Source: UBA2206 sp049303905 (GTDB lineage: Bacteria; Patescibacteriota; Minisyncoccia; Moranbacterales; UBA2206). From it: a DNA stretch of 34,563 nt. This document shows positions 23,076 to 29,161 of the stretch, one piece after another (position 1 is the first letter of the stretch; every line of letters starts with the position of its first letter). Location: the NCBI GenBank assembly GCA_049303905.1, contig JBAQNP010000038.1, forward strand, positions 1-34,563, given 5' to 3'. A model generated the notes under the pieces. It did not search any database and was not told the origin of the DNA. It worked only from the letters and a program-made list of their open reading frames with translations. Position numbers and translations under genes: made by a program.

Positions 23076-23765
23076 ATGTTAAATGAAATAGTCTTAGTTG
23101 GTTTTTATATCTCTATACTGCTCTATAGCGTGATTATCCACGAAGTAGCTCATGGGCTAGCGGCATTGTATCTTGGAGACACAACAGCTAAATATGCCGG
23201 ACGACTCACAGCAAATCCTTTGAAACATTTAGACATGGTGGGCTCGTTTTTTGCTCCGCTTTTTATGTATCTTTCTTTCGGGTTTGCTTTTGGTTGGGCT
23301 AAGCCAGTGCCATATAATCCATATAATCTCAAAAATCAAAAATGGGGACCAATGATAGTGGCCCTGGCTGGTCCAGGGATAAATTTAATTGTGGCTCTTA
23401 TAGCGGCACTCTCAGCTAGATTTATCGCTTTGCCGATAAATCTCAAGAAAGATATTATAAATAATTTCAACGAATGGTCAACAGTTTCTGGATTGATTTC
23501 CGGATCAGTGAGTACTATCTTTTATGAAATTCTAATTATCATTGTGATTATTAATGTCTTTCTAGCTTTTTTCAATTTGCTTCCTATTCCGCCAATGGAC
23601 GGCTCCAAAGTTTTGTTTACTATTTTCCCCATCAGAATTGAAATGCAAGCTATGCTCGAACAATTTGGTTTTGCTATTCTTTTATTTTTCATTTTCTTTT
23701 TCTCCACTCCGTTGCGAATTTTTCTCGGCACAGCCATCAACGCTTTTTTAAATATCACGATTTAA
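23076..23765 (+). CDS. site-2-type metalloprotease, M50 family
   Basis: A 229-residue polytopic membrane protease that cuts within or near the membrane. Zinc motif HEVAHG with His22, Glu23 and His26. The family block LTANPLKHLDMVGS follows, then MIVALAGPGINL, and the third ligand lies in NLLPIPPMDGSKVL. About five hydrophobic segments and no PDZ domain: the minimal form. The frame is open upstream to 23022, but that part is the leader helix; ATG 23076 follows the helix directly and gives a membrane N-terminus. Substrate unknown; regulated proteolysis of membrane regulators is a known family role. Confidence 0.88.
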   Translation: MLNEIVLVGFYISILLYSVIIHEVAHGLAALYLGDTTAKYAGRLTANPLKHLDMVGSFFAPLFMYLSFGFAFGWAKPVPYNPYNLKNQKWGPMIVALAGPGINLIVALIAALSARFIALPINLKKDIINNFNEWSTVSGLISGSVSTIFYEILIIIVIINVFLAFFNLLPIPPMDGSKVLFTIFPIRIEMQAMLEQFGFAILLFFIFFFSTPLRIFLGTAINAFLNITI

Positions 23766-23767
23766 GC

Positions 23768-23796
23768 TTGACTTTTGTCAAAAGATGATGTATAAT
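23768..23796 (+). promoter_or_regulatory. strong promoter before the 47-residue miniprotein
   Basis: TTGACT (23768-23773), 17 bases, TATAAT (23791-23796). It begins three bases after the protease stop. Confidence 0.7.
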
Positions 23797-23813
23797 AGAT
23801 ATATTGAATAAGG

Positions 23814-23838
23814 AAGCGGGTGAACACCGCTTTTTTTA
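23814..23838 (+). terminator. promoter-proximal terminator/attenuator
   Basis: AAGCGG (23814-23819) pairs with CCGCTT (23827-23832) followed by seven T, only about 12 bases after the predicted transcription start. It would release an RNA of about 35 nt or act as an attenuator. GGGTGAAC (23818-23825), spanning its stem and loop, is complementary to GTTCACCC at 23900-23907. Confidence 0.65.
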
Positions 23839-23903
23839 TTTATCTAATTATTTAATTAAATAGCCCGGTATTTTTGCTAAGGCAAGGCAGTTTAATAGGG
23901 TTC

Positions 23904-23966
23904 ACCCTGTTGAATAAAAAATTATTAAATTTTTTATTTTGCTAAAGCAAAATTATTCAACAGGGT
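23904..23966 (+). promoter_or_regulatory. 14-bp hairpin covering the ribosome site of the miniprotein
   Basis: ACCCTGTTGAATAA (23904-23917) is a perfect inverted copy of TTATTCAACAGGGT (23953-23966). The distal arm contains AGGG, the only Shine-Dalgarno-like sequence before ATG 23980. The proximal arm overlaps GTTCACCC, which can alternatively pair with the attenuator at 23818-23825. A GCTAAGG/GCTAAAG direct repeat (about 23875 and 23941) lies outside and inside the hairpin. Confidence 0.6.
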
Positions 23967-23979
23967 AAAAAACAAAAAT

Positions 23980-24123
23980 ATGGAGGAAACAAAATGCAAA
24001 TGCCCAACATGTGAAAAGCGGGAAATGGAGGAATTAGAAGCGAATGAAATGAATTTCGCAATCCTTGTGGCCCTAGTGCCAGTTCTCACCATCACACTTT
24101 TTAATACAGTCGGATTATTGTAA
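23980..24123 (+). CDS. 47-residue Cys-motif membrane miniprotein
   Basis: Begins MEETKCKCPTCEKREMEELE. Cys6, Cys8 and Cys11 form CxCxxC near the N-terminus. A charged helix follows, and residues about 25-46 (FAILVALVPVLTITLFNTVG) form one membrane helix. It has a consensus promoter, an upstream hairpin system and a terminator of its own, which makes a real gene likely despite its size. A competing start at 23994 with a better Shine-Dalgarno (GGAGG at 23983) reads only MQMPNM and stops. Such an RNA-controlled small membrane protein could sense metal or redox state or act as a toxin; none of that is shown. Confidence 0.6.
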   Translation: MEETKCKCPTCEKREMEELEANEMNFAILVALVPVLTITLFNTVGLL

Positions 24124-24146
24124 AAATAATCCCCGATAGAAACTTC

Positions 24147-24180
24147 AAAAAAATCTGAATTTAAAATTCAGATTTTTTTA
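24147..24180. terminator. bidirectional terminator between miniprotein and efp
   Basis: AAAATCTGAATTT and AAATTCAGATTTT (24164-24176) form a long AT-rich stem flanked by A and T runs, between converging genes. Confidence 0.8.
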
Positions 24181-24217
24181 ATTTTATAAAATTGTAATAA
24201 GAAAATAAACTTTTTGT

Positions 24218-24775
24218 CTAGGCTCTGGAAACGTATTCGCCTCGTTCAGTGTTGATGATAATGTCATCGCCTTCTTTCACAAAAAGAGGAGTAGAGACTT
24301 TGATGCCGGTTTCGAGAGTCACCATTTTTCCTCCAGTGGAAACGGTGTTGCCCTTTACTCCTGGTGGCGCTTCAATCACGCGCAAGGTTATTTTGACTGG
24401 AAGTTCAATGTTGATTGGATTGCCATTGAAATTCAAAATGGAAACTTCCGTGCCTTCTTTGAGATAGTTGATATTGTCTCCTAGTGCCTCTTTGGAAAGA
24501 GTGAATTGTTCGTAGGACTCATTATCCATAAAATTATAGCTGTCATTTTCCTTATAGGTATATTGCGCTTTGCTTTTGGAAACATCAGCTTCTTCTACTG
24601 ACTCTGCTCCTTGAAAAGTTTTTTCCAAAACTGCTCCATTGGCAAGATTTTTGAGACGGGTGCGCAGTACCGAGCCGGCGCGTCCCATCTTTGAATGTTC
24701 GTGATAAAGCACAACATAAGGAGTACCGTTTTGAATGATATTTGTTCCGGTTTTTATTTCATTGATATTGAGCAT
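24218..24775 (-). CDS. efp: elongation factor P
   Basis: 185 residues with the three beta-barrel domains of EF-P, which relieves ribosomes stalled on polyproline. Residues 1-60 are the KOW-like domain I, then OB-type domains ending VSTPLFVKEGDDIIINTERG and GEYVSRA. The functional loop reads SKMGRAGSV, where E. coli has VKPGKGQAF; the tip residue is Arg32 rather than the Lys34 modified by EpmA. Arginine at this place is the rhamnosylated type in Pseudomonas, but no EarP-like gene is in the window. It lies downstream of rpsR in the same direction, separated by the A2 repeat. Confidence 0.95.
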   Translation of the reverse strand: MLNINEIKTGTNIIQNGTPYVVLYHEHSKMGRAGSVLRTRLKNLANGAVLEKTFQGAESVEEADVSKSKAQYTYKENDSYNFMDNESYEQFTLSKEALGDNINYLKEGTEVSILNFNGNPINIELPVKITLRVIEAPPGVKGNTVSTGGKMVTLETGIKVSTPLFVKEGDDIIINTERGEYVSRA

Positions 24776-24801
24776 AATTTATGTGCTAATTAAGGTTATT
24801 A

Positions 24802-24869
24802 ATTTACGAAAATACTAATCTGGCGAAATTACTAATTCGTACTTTCGTTCGATTCGTATTTTCGTAAAT
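24802..24869. repeat. TACGAA-family palindromic repeat, copy A2 (efp/rpsR gap)
   Basis: ATTTACGAAAATAC (24802-24815) and GTATTTTCGTAAAT (24856-24869) are perfect inverted copies. The stretch 24802-24838 recurs, inverted, at 29118-29154 with one mismatch in 37. Confidence 0.85.
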
Positions 24870-24872
24870 GAT

Positions 24873-25097
24873 TTATCTCGCGACAAATGGCACAAGAGCC
24901 ATAGTTCGCGCTTTTTTTATTGCATTAGCAAGTGAGCGCTGATGACGAGCGCAAGTTCCGTGTCGTTTTGGCGGATAAATTTTTCCTTGAGAATTCATAA
25001 AGCGACGCAAAAGATAGGAATCCTTAAAGTCAATTTTATCCATTTTGTTCTGACAAAAATGGCAGATCTTTTTTTCAATTACTTCGTTGTTGTTCAT
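24873..25097 (-). CDS. rpsR: 30S ribosomal protein S18 (bS18)
   Basis: 74 residues. Family core DFKDSYLLRRFMNSQGKIYP followed by PPKRHGTCARHQRSLANAIK and RTMALVPF. An N-terminal CxxC (CHFCQ) pairs with a later cysteine-histidine segment, as in zinc-binding S18. It follows ssb in the classic rpsF-ssb-rpsR order. Both the upstream and downstream gaps are A-family palindromes. ATG 25097 has no Shine-Dalgarno. Confidence 0.95.
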   Translation of the reverse strand: MNNNEVIEKKICHFCQNKMDKIDFKDSYLLRRFMNSQGKIYPPKRHGTCARHQRSLANAIKKARTMALVPFVAR

Positions 25098-25105
25098 AAA
25101 TATTG

Positions 25106-25193
25106 TTTTACGAAATACGAAATTAATACTAAATACTAAAGTACGAAAGGGATTTTAAAATTTTTCGTAGTTAGTTATTTTCGTAGTTCGTAA
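25106..25193. repeat. TACGAA-family palindromic repeat, copy A3 (rpsR/ssb gap)
   Basis: TTTACGAAATACGAAA (from 25107) is complementary to TTTCGTAGTTCGTAAA (25178-25193) with one mismatch. AGTACGAAAGG and related units lie between. Confidence 0.75.
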
Positions 25194-25200
25194 ATGTTTA

Positions 25201-25677
25201 TTAAAAGGGTACATCTTCAATTCTTACTTCATTTTCTTCTTCATCTAAATTGATGGTAGGAATTTCTTCGGCGGGAGCTTCTTGTTGCGGTGTTGCTGGT
25301 TTAGCTGGAGCAGGATTGTTATAGCTAGAGGCTGGAGCGCTGGCGCCTTGAGCGCGCGAACCAAGCTGCATATTTTCAGCTACAATTTCAGTGGTGCGTC
25401 TTTCAGTGCCATCTTTGGCGGTATATTTTCTAGTTTGGAGTCGGCCTTCGATATAAGCTTCTTGTCCTTTGGAAAGGTATTGACCGGCGATTTCCGCGAG
25501 TCGTCCCCAAAGCACAACGTTATGAAATTCAGTTTGCTCTTGGCGTTGACCGCTTTTGTCTTTCCAAAATCTGTTTGTAGCGATACTTATGGCTGCAACT
25601 GTTTGTCCAGTGGCAGTGTTTCTCACTTCAACGTCTCGAGTGAGTCGTCCGACTAGCATGACTTTGTTTAGATTCAT
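25201..25677 (-). CDS. ssb: single-stranded DNA-binding protein
   Basis: 158 residues from ATG 25677. OB fold at 1-105 (NKVMLVGRLTRDVEVRNTAT, FHNVVLWGRLAEIAGQYLSK, GRLQTRKYTAKDGTERRTTE), a Pro/Ala/Gln-rich linker, and the acidic tail ending EDVPF that recruits partner proteins. The open frame extends 12 codons upstream, but those codons lie in the CATGAAA repeat and lack the family N-terminus. It lies between rpsF and rpsR as in most bacteria. Confidence 0.96.
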   Translation of the reverse strand: MNLNKVMLVGRLTRDVEVRNTATGQTVAAISIATNRFWKDKSGQRQEQTEFHNVVLWGRLAEIAGQYLSKGQEAYIEGRLQTRKYTAKDGTERRTTEIVAENMQLGSRAQGASAPASSYNNPAPAKPATPQQEAPAEEIPTINLDEEENEVRIEDVPF

Positions 25678-25769
25678 AAATTCATGGAGCATGTAGCATG
25701 TAACAGGTAACAATTTTTAGATAGAATTAATCTTGAAAATTGTATGTTTCATGTTGCATGTTTTATGTT
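25678..25769. repeat. CATGAAA-family palindromic repeat, copy B3 (ssb/rpsF gap)
   Basis: CATGGAG, CATGTAG, CATGTAA units on one side; TTTCATG, TTGCATG, TTTTATG, TTATATG on the other. It reaches from the ssb ATG to the rpsF stop. Confidence 0.7.
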
Positions 25770-26298
25770 ATATGTTAAGTATTTCTTCTAATTTTTTGTC
25801 GATGTCGTCGCTACTAAGTTTTTCTGAAGCAGTTTCCTCGTCTGTCGGTGAGACAGGTTTTTCTGTTGAATCCTGCGAAATTTTTTCTTCAGCCGCTATG
25901 TTTTTTGGTGCTTCTTCTTTTTTCGCAACTGGCTTGGCTGCTTCTCGCATTTTTTGGTTGGATTCTTTTTTGGCAGTTTCATTCATTCTTTCTTCTTTTG
26001 ATTGTAGAGCAGGTAGTTCGTCAGCCTTACTCATAATATAGCGCAAGATGTTCCCGTTGAGATTTAATTTGGCGATAATCTCTTGCAAGTTTTCAGTGCT
26101 TTCCAGTTCAAATCTGCGGGCGATATAAATTCCGTGATTTTCCTTTTTGACCATATAGGACAAACGTCTTTTTTCCAGAGTTTCTTTTTCCAAGAAAACT
26201 CCGCCTAAGTCAACTACTGTCTTTTCGACTTCCTTTTTGATGTTATCCAACTCGGACTCTTTTGAAGCCCCAACTAGATAGAAAATTTCATAGATCAT
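25768..26298 (-). CDS. rpsF: 30S ribosomal protein S6 (bS6) with long C-terminal tail
   Basis: 176 residues from ATG 26298. Residues 1-95 are the S6 ferredoxin-like fold (MIYEIFYLVGASKESELDNI, LEKRRLSYMVKKENHGIYIA, LNGNILRYIMSKADELPAL). Residues about 100-176 are a Lys/Glu/Ala-rich disordered tail; many S6 proteins end near 95-135. The seven codons upstream in the same frame lie in the B4 repeat and are rejected. It is the first gene of rpsF-ssb-rpsR, with a structured leader upstream (26381-26506). Confidence 0.93.
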   Translation of the reverse strand: MIYEIFYLVGASKESELDNIKKEVEKTVVDLGGVFLEKETLEKRRLSYMVKKENHGIYIARRFELESTENLQEIIAKLNLNGNILRYIMSKADELPALQSKEERMNETAKKESNQKMREAAKPVAKKEEAPKNIAAEEKISQDSTEKPVSPTDEETASEKLSSDDIDKKLEEILNI

Positions 26299-26377
26299 AA
26301 GCCATGAAACATGAAACATGAAACATGAAACAAGAATAATCTAACTGTTTCGTGTCGCGTGTTTCCTGTTATTAGTT
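26299..26377. repeat. CATGAAA-family palindromic repeat, copy B4 (rpsF start)
   Basis: Four CATGAAA-type units in tandem (26303-26331) with a degenerate inverted set (TTTCGTG, TCGCGTG, TTTCCTG). Read on the minus strand it ends at the rpsF ATG. Confidence 0.75.
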
Positions 26378-26380
26378 AAT

Positions 26381-26506
26381 AAAAATCCGCTCAAAGAAAG
26401 TCCTTGACGGAAGGTAGTTTTCTTATCTCATCGTAGGGTCCGCCTTTGCTCTTTCGAGCTACGGCGGGACAAGCGAGAAAGCTATGGGACTTTTTTGATT
26501 AAATGT
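26381..26506 (-). promoter_or_regulatory. structured leader of the rpsF-ssb-rpsR operon
   Basis: On the minus strand a GAAA tetraloop is closed by GCTC/GAGC (26459-26448) and enclosed by GTCCCGCC/GGCGGAC (26470-26438, one bulge). AAAGTCC/GGACTTT (26493-26487 with 26403-26397) closes the whole. Next come CCGTCAA (26410-26404) and TTGAGCGG (26394-26387), which can form a terminator stem before TTTTT (26385-26381). CCTT-CCGTC-AAGG places CCG in a loop, a feature of known S6:S18-binding leaders. Strand choice rests on the GNRA loop and the operon direction. Confidence 0.55.
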
Positions 26507-26535
26507 AGGATAGCACTGGAAGATAAATTAGTCAA
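26507..26535 (-). promoter_or_regulatory. promoter of the rpsF operon
   Basis: On the minus strand TTGACT (26535-26530), 17 bases, TATCCT (26512-26507) with TGC directly before it (extended -10). Confidence 0.6.
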
Positions 26536-26541
26536 CACTAA

Positions 26542-26623
26542 TTTACGAAAATACGAATTAAGCGAAATTACTAATCCTTTTTTGCATTTATTCGTATTTT
26601 AGCTAGATTCGTACTTTCGTAAA
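26542..26623. repeat. TACGAA-family palindromic repeat, copy A4 (after ychF)
   Basis: TTTACGAAAATACGAA (26542-26557) is complementary to TTCGTACTTTCGTAAA (26608-26623) with one mismatch. It ends two bases from the ychF stop. With B4 and the leader it accounts for the whole 327-base gap 26299-26625. Confidence 0.8.
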
Positions 26624-26625
26624 GG

Positions 26626-27678
26626 CTAAATTTTAAATTCAATAACATCCCCGTCTTTCACGATATATTCTTTGCCTTCCGTTCTGAGTTTGCCAATTTC
26701 ACGAGCTTTGCTCCATGATCCAACGGCCAAAAGCTCATCCCAAGCTATGACTTCGGCGCGGATAAATTTATCCTTAAAGTCATTATGAATTGCTGTGCCG
26801 GCGATTGGCGCAGTAGAATTTTTTCTGATTGTCCAGGCGCGAGTTTCATCTTCTCCTGTAGTGAGAAAAGTAACAAGACCAAGAATTTCATAGGCCTTGA
26901 GAATAAGTTGATCCAAATTAGATTTTATTTCTAACTCTTTTGCTTCTTCAGCTGTCATCTCTAAAAGTTCTTCTTCAATTTTGATATCCAGTTTGACATG
27001 GTTTCTTTTTTCCAAGTCATCAGCAAGTTTTTGGTTGATATCGGAAACATTATAAGCATAGAGGAAGGGTTTCATAGTTAGTAGGGAAAGTTCGCGAACA
27101 ATAAGCTCTGTGTTTTCGTCAGATAAATCCAAGGCGGTTTCATTAGCTAATTTTCCTTCCTCCAGATTTTTTCTAATTTTTTGCAAAATCATTAGTTGCT
27201 CTGATGCACCTTTTTTGTTTCCGCGGGCATCTTTTTCGATTCTCACTTGAACTTTTTTGACGGTTTCTAAATCGGCGATGATGAGTTCGGTGTTGATTAT
27301 CTCAATATCTTCCTGTGGATTGATTTGATTGTGCACATGAATGATATCGGAATTTTGAAAATCTCGTACAACTTGCACGATGGCATCCACTTCGCGAATG
27401 TTGGCGAGAAATTTATTTCCCAGTCCTTCGCCGGTTGAGGCGCCTTTGACAAGGCCTGCAATATCAACAAATTCGATAACGGTGGGGATAATTTTGGCTG
27501 AGTTAGACATTTTGGCCAATTTTTCCAAACGAATGTCTGGTACTTTCACAATTCCAACATTGGGTTCGATTGTGCAAAAGGGATAATTTTGAATATCCAC
27601 CGGGTTTTTAGTGAGAGCCTTAAAGAGAGTAGATTTTCCGACGTTTGGTAGTCCAACGATTCCAATTTTTAGTGGCAT
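26626..27678 (-). CDS. ychF: redox-regulated GTPase/ATPase YchF (OLA1 family)
   Basis: 350 residues from ATG 27678, near the usual 363. An Obg-like P-loop NTPase that associates with ribosomes and prefers ATP. P-loop GLPNVGKST at 9-17; switch region QNYPFCTIEPNVGIVKVPD; VDIAGLVKGASTGEGLGNKF at the G3 motif. The base-recognition motif is altered to N-V-S-D, as expected for an ATP-preferring member. The C-terminal TGS domain covers about 270-350 and ends EGKEYIVKDGDVIEFKI. Eight upstream in-frame codons are rejected because family members start M-x-L-K-x-G-I-V-G. Confidence 0.95.
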   Translation of the reverse strand: MPLKIGIVGLPNVGKSTLFKALTKNPVDIQNYPFCTIEPNVGIVKVPDIRLEKLAKMSNSAKIIPTVIEFVDIAGLVKGASTGEGLGNKFLANIREVDAIVQVVRDFQNSDIIHVHNQINPQEDIEIINTELIIADLETVKKVQVRIEKDARGNKKGASEQLMILQKIRKNLEEGKLANETALDLSDENTELIVRELSLLTMKPFLYAYNVSDINQKLADDLEKRNHVKLDIKIEEELLEMTAEEAKELEIKSNLDQLILKAYEILGLVTFLTTGEDETRAWTIRKNSTAPIAGTAIHNDFKDKFIRAEVIAWDELLAVGSWSKAREIGKLRTEGKEYIVKDGDVIEFKI

Positions 27679-27689
27679 AAAATTAATTC

Positions 27690-27791
27690 TTGTCATCCTC
27701 ACACCCGCTTCGCGAGCATAAACTCCTGCGGGGATCTAGTGTAAAAATTTAATGATTTAAGACTGGATTCCCGTTTTCACGGGAATGACAA
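27690..27791. repeat. MITE-like element with GGATTCCCG hairpin
   Basis: 102 bases between TTGTCAT (27690-27696) and ATGACAA (27785-27791). Inside are ACCCGCTTCGCGAGC and CTGCGGGGATC on the left, and GGATTCCCG-TTTT-CACGGGAATGAC on the right, which is a hairpin. Repeats of the form GTCATTCCCG...CGGGAATCC occur in very many bacterial genomes. Confidence 0.6.
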
Positions 27792-27823
27792 TGCTAAAGT
27801 TATTGTGTATGGATAATGTTGCT

Positions 27824-27851
27824 TTGTCAATGGAAAAATATATGGTATAAT
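27824..27851 (+). promoter_or_regulatory. promoter upstream of the secreted ORF and hydrogenase genes
   Basis: TTGTCA (27824-27829), 16 bases, TATAAT (27846-27851), with TGG before the hexamer (extended -10). No other promoter is evident before the hydrogenase small subunit. Confidence 0.6.
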
Positions 27852-27880
27852 TTAGAGGTAAAAAATAAATGTAAAAAAAT

Positions 27881-28219
27881 ATGAAAATCAATAAAAGAAA
27901 AATTGTTATTCTATCAAGCTTTTTTCTAATCGCTCTGGTTAGTATTTTTGTCTATCAAAATTATATTGCCAAAGCGGCTACTTATGGTTGGGTGCAAGAA
28001 ACATGGAGTTCTCTAACTTCTAATACTGCTCAACACACAACCGATCAAACTGGTTGGGCTCAGTATAGTGCGGTAGATTCAAGTGTATCCACCGGAGATA
28101 GCGTTTCCATTATTTCAGAAACCACTTCCTTAACTCACGACGATTCCACTGAATTCTCCACCGGGACAAGTGTCGGAACACTTACTACCGGGGATCAGGT
28201 GAGTTTGGATTTGCCGTAA
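27881..28219 (+). CDS. short secreted Ser/Thr-rich protein, probably truncated
   Basis: 112 residues: basic N-terminus, signal helix at about 7-27 (IVILSSFFLIALVSIFVYQN), then a Thr/Ser/Asp-rich low-complexity stretch with Trp and Tyr (YGWVQETWSSLTSNTAQHTT), ending abruptly at GDQVSLDLP. The exported part looks like the first portion of a larger beta-rich surface protein, so the gene may be a fragment. It ends 16 bases before the hydrogenase small subunit and shares its promoter. No Shine-Dalgarno near ATG 27881. Confidence 0.6.
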   Translation: MKINKRKIVILSSFFLIALVSIFVYQNYIAKAATYGWVQETWSSLTSNTAQHTTDQTGWAQYSAVDSSVSTGDSVSIISETTSLTHDDSTEFSTGTSVGTLTTGDQVSLDLP

Positions 28220-28235
28220 GGATTAATAATAAAGC

Positions 28236-29084
28236 ATGCTAGAAAAAAAAATCAAAATAAAGGTTCGTAATGTCGCTAAAGATAAAAAAGAAAAAATCAG
28301 GAAAATTAGGAAACCTAAAGTAGCGATTGTTAGTTTGACTTCTTGTGAGGGTTGCCAGTTTGCGCTTTTGGATTTGGGTCAAAAATTTCTGGATTTTGCT
28401 AATTCTATAGAGATGATTGATTTTCGTTTGATTGAAGATGAAGAGGACAAGGGCGGAAAACTGGATTTGATTTTAGTAGAAGGTAATCCTGTGACAAAAG
28501 ACAATATAAAAACTTTAAAAAATGCTAGAAAAAGGAGCAAACTTTTGGTGGCACTCGGCAATTGTGCCGCTATGGGTGGTGTGCCAGAAATAAAAAACTA
28601 TAATGAAAAAGTTAATACCATAAAGCATGTCTATAAATATATCCAAGGAATTTCTAATCCAGAGATCAAGGAAATTGATAATTTTGTGAAGGTGGATTTT
28701 GTTTTTCCAGGATGCCCAATAAACGCTGAAGAATTTTTAAAATATATGCCGGATCTTTTGATGGCTTGTCTGCCGAAGAGGCAGGGTAAAATTCCAACTA
28801 TTCCTGATCAGCCAGTTTGTGTGGAATGTAAAAAAGCCGGGAATCGATGTTTACTTCTCGATAAGAAGCCATGTTTTGGTCCGATGATTTTGGGTGGTTG
28901 CAATGCCGTTTGTCCAAGTGCGGGAATGATGTGTCAGGGTTGTCGGGGACTGCGTCCAAATGGGAATATTTCAGCGATGCGCGCCACACTAAAAAGTATG
29001 ATGACTGATGAAGAATTCGAAAATATTTCAGAAATCTATGGCCTTAGGGATGATATTGAGGAGAGGAGTGTTAAGATGATATAA
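28236..29084 (+). CDS. [NiFe]-hydrogenase small subunit (group 3-like)
   Basis: A 282-residue electron-transfer subunit. Cys37 and Cys40 (SLTSCEGCQ), Cys110 (GNCAAMGG) and Cys160 (FPGCPI) are the proximal cluster ligands. The C-terminal part carries eight more: Cys195, Cys198, Cys205, Cys213 and Cys222, Cys226, Cys233, Cys236, enough for two more 4Fe-4S clusters. There is no Tat signal, so it is cytoplasmic, as in the delta subunit of group 3b (sulf)hydrogenases. The first 27 residues are an unusually basic extension. The large subunit follows after 77 bases containing repeat A5. No diaphorase subunits are adjacent. Confidence 0.88.
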   Translation: MLEKKIKIKVRNVAKDKKEKIRKIRKPKVAIVSLTSCEGCQFALLDLGQKFLDFANSIEMIDFRLIEDEEDKGGKLDLILVEGNPVTKDNIKTLKNARKRSKLLVALGNCAAMGGVPEIKNYNEKVNTIKHVYKYIQGISNPEIKEIDNFVKVDFVFPGCPINAEEFLKYMPDLLMACLPKRQGKIPTIPDQPVCVECKKAGNRCLLLDKKPCFGPMILGGCNAVCPSAGMMCQGCRGLRPNGNISAMRATLKSMMTDEEFENISEIYGLRDDIEERSVKMI

Positions 29085-29086
29085 GC

Positions 29087-29154
29087 ATTTACGAAAATAC
29101 GAATTAAACGAAAATACGAATTAGTAATTTCGCCAGATTAGTACTTTCGTAAAT
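29087..29154. repeat. TACGAA-family palindromic repeat, copy A5 (between hydrogenase subunits)
   Basis: ATTTACGAAAATAC (29087-29100) faces GTACTTTCGTAAAT (29141-29154), one mismatch. The right 37 bases (29118-29154) are an inverted copy of 24802-24838. Confidence 0.85.
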
Positions 29155-29161
29155 AAAATTT

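Noticed and set aside
23994..24014. Six-codon ORF with a better Shine-Dalgarno inside the miniprotein gene
   Set aside because: It encodes only MQMPNM; too little to claim, though it could matter for regulation.
26303..26331. Tandem CATGAAA units as a possible CRISPR array
   Set aside because: Units are 7 bases with no spacers and no cas genes nearby; they belong to the palindromic B family.
27869..27874. Start-stop pair ATGTAA before the 27881 ORF
   Set aside because: Expected by chance in AT-rich DNA; no supporting context.
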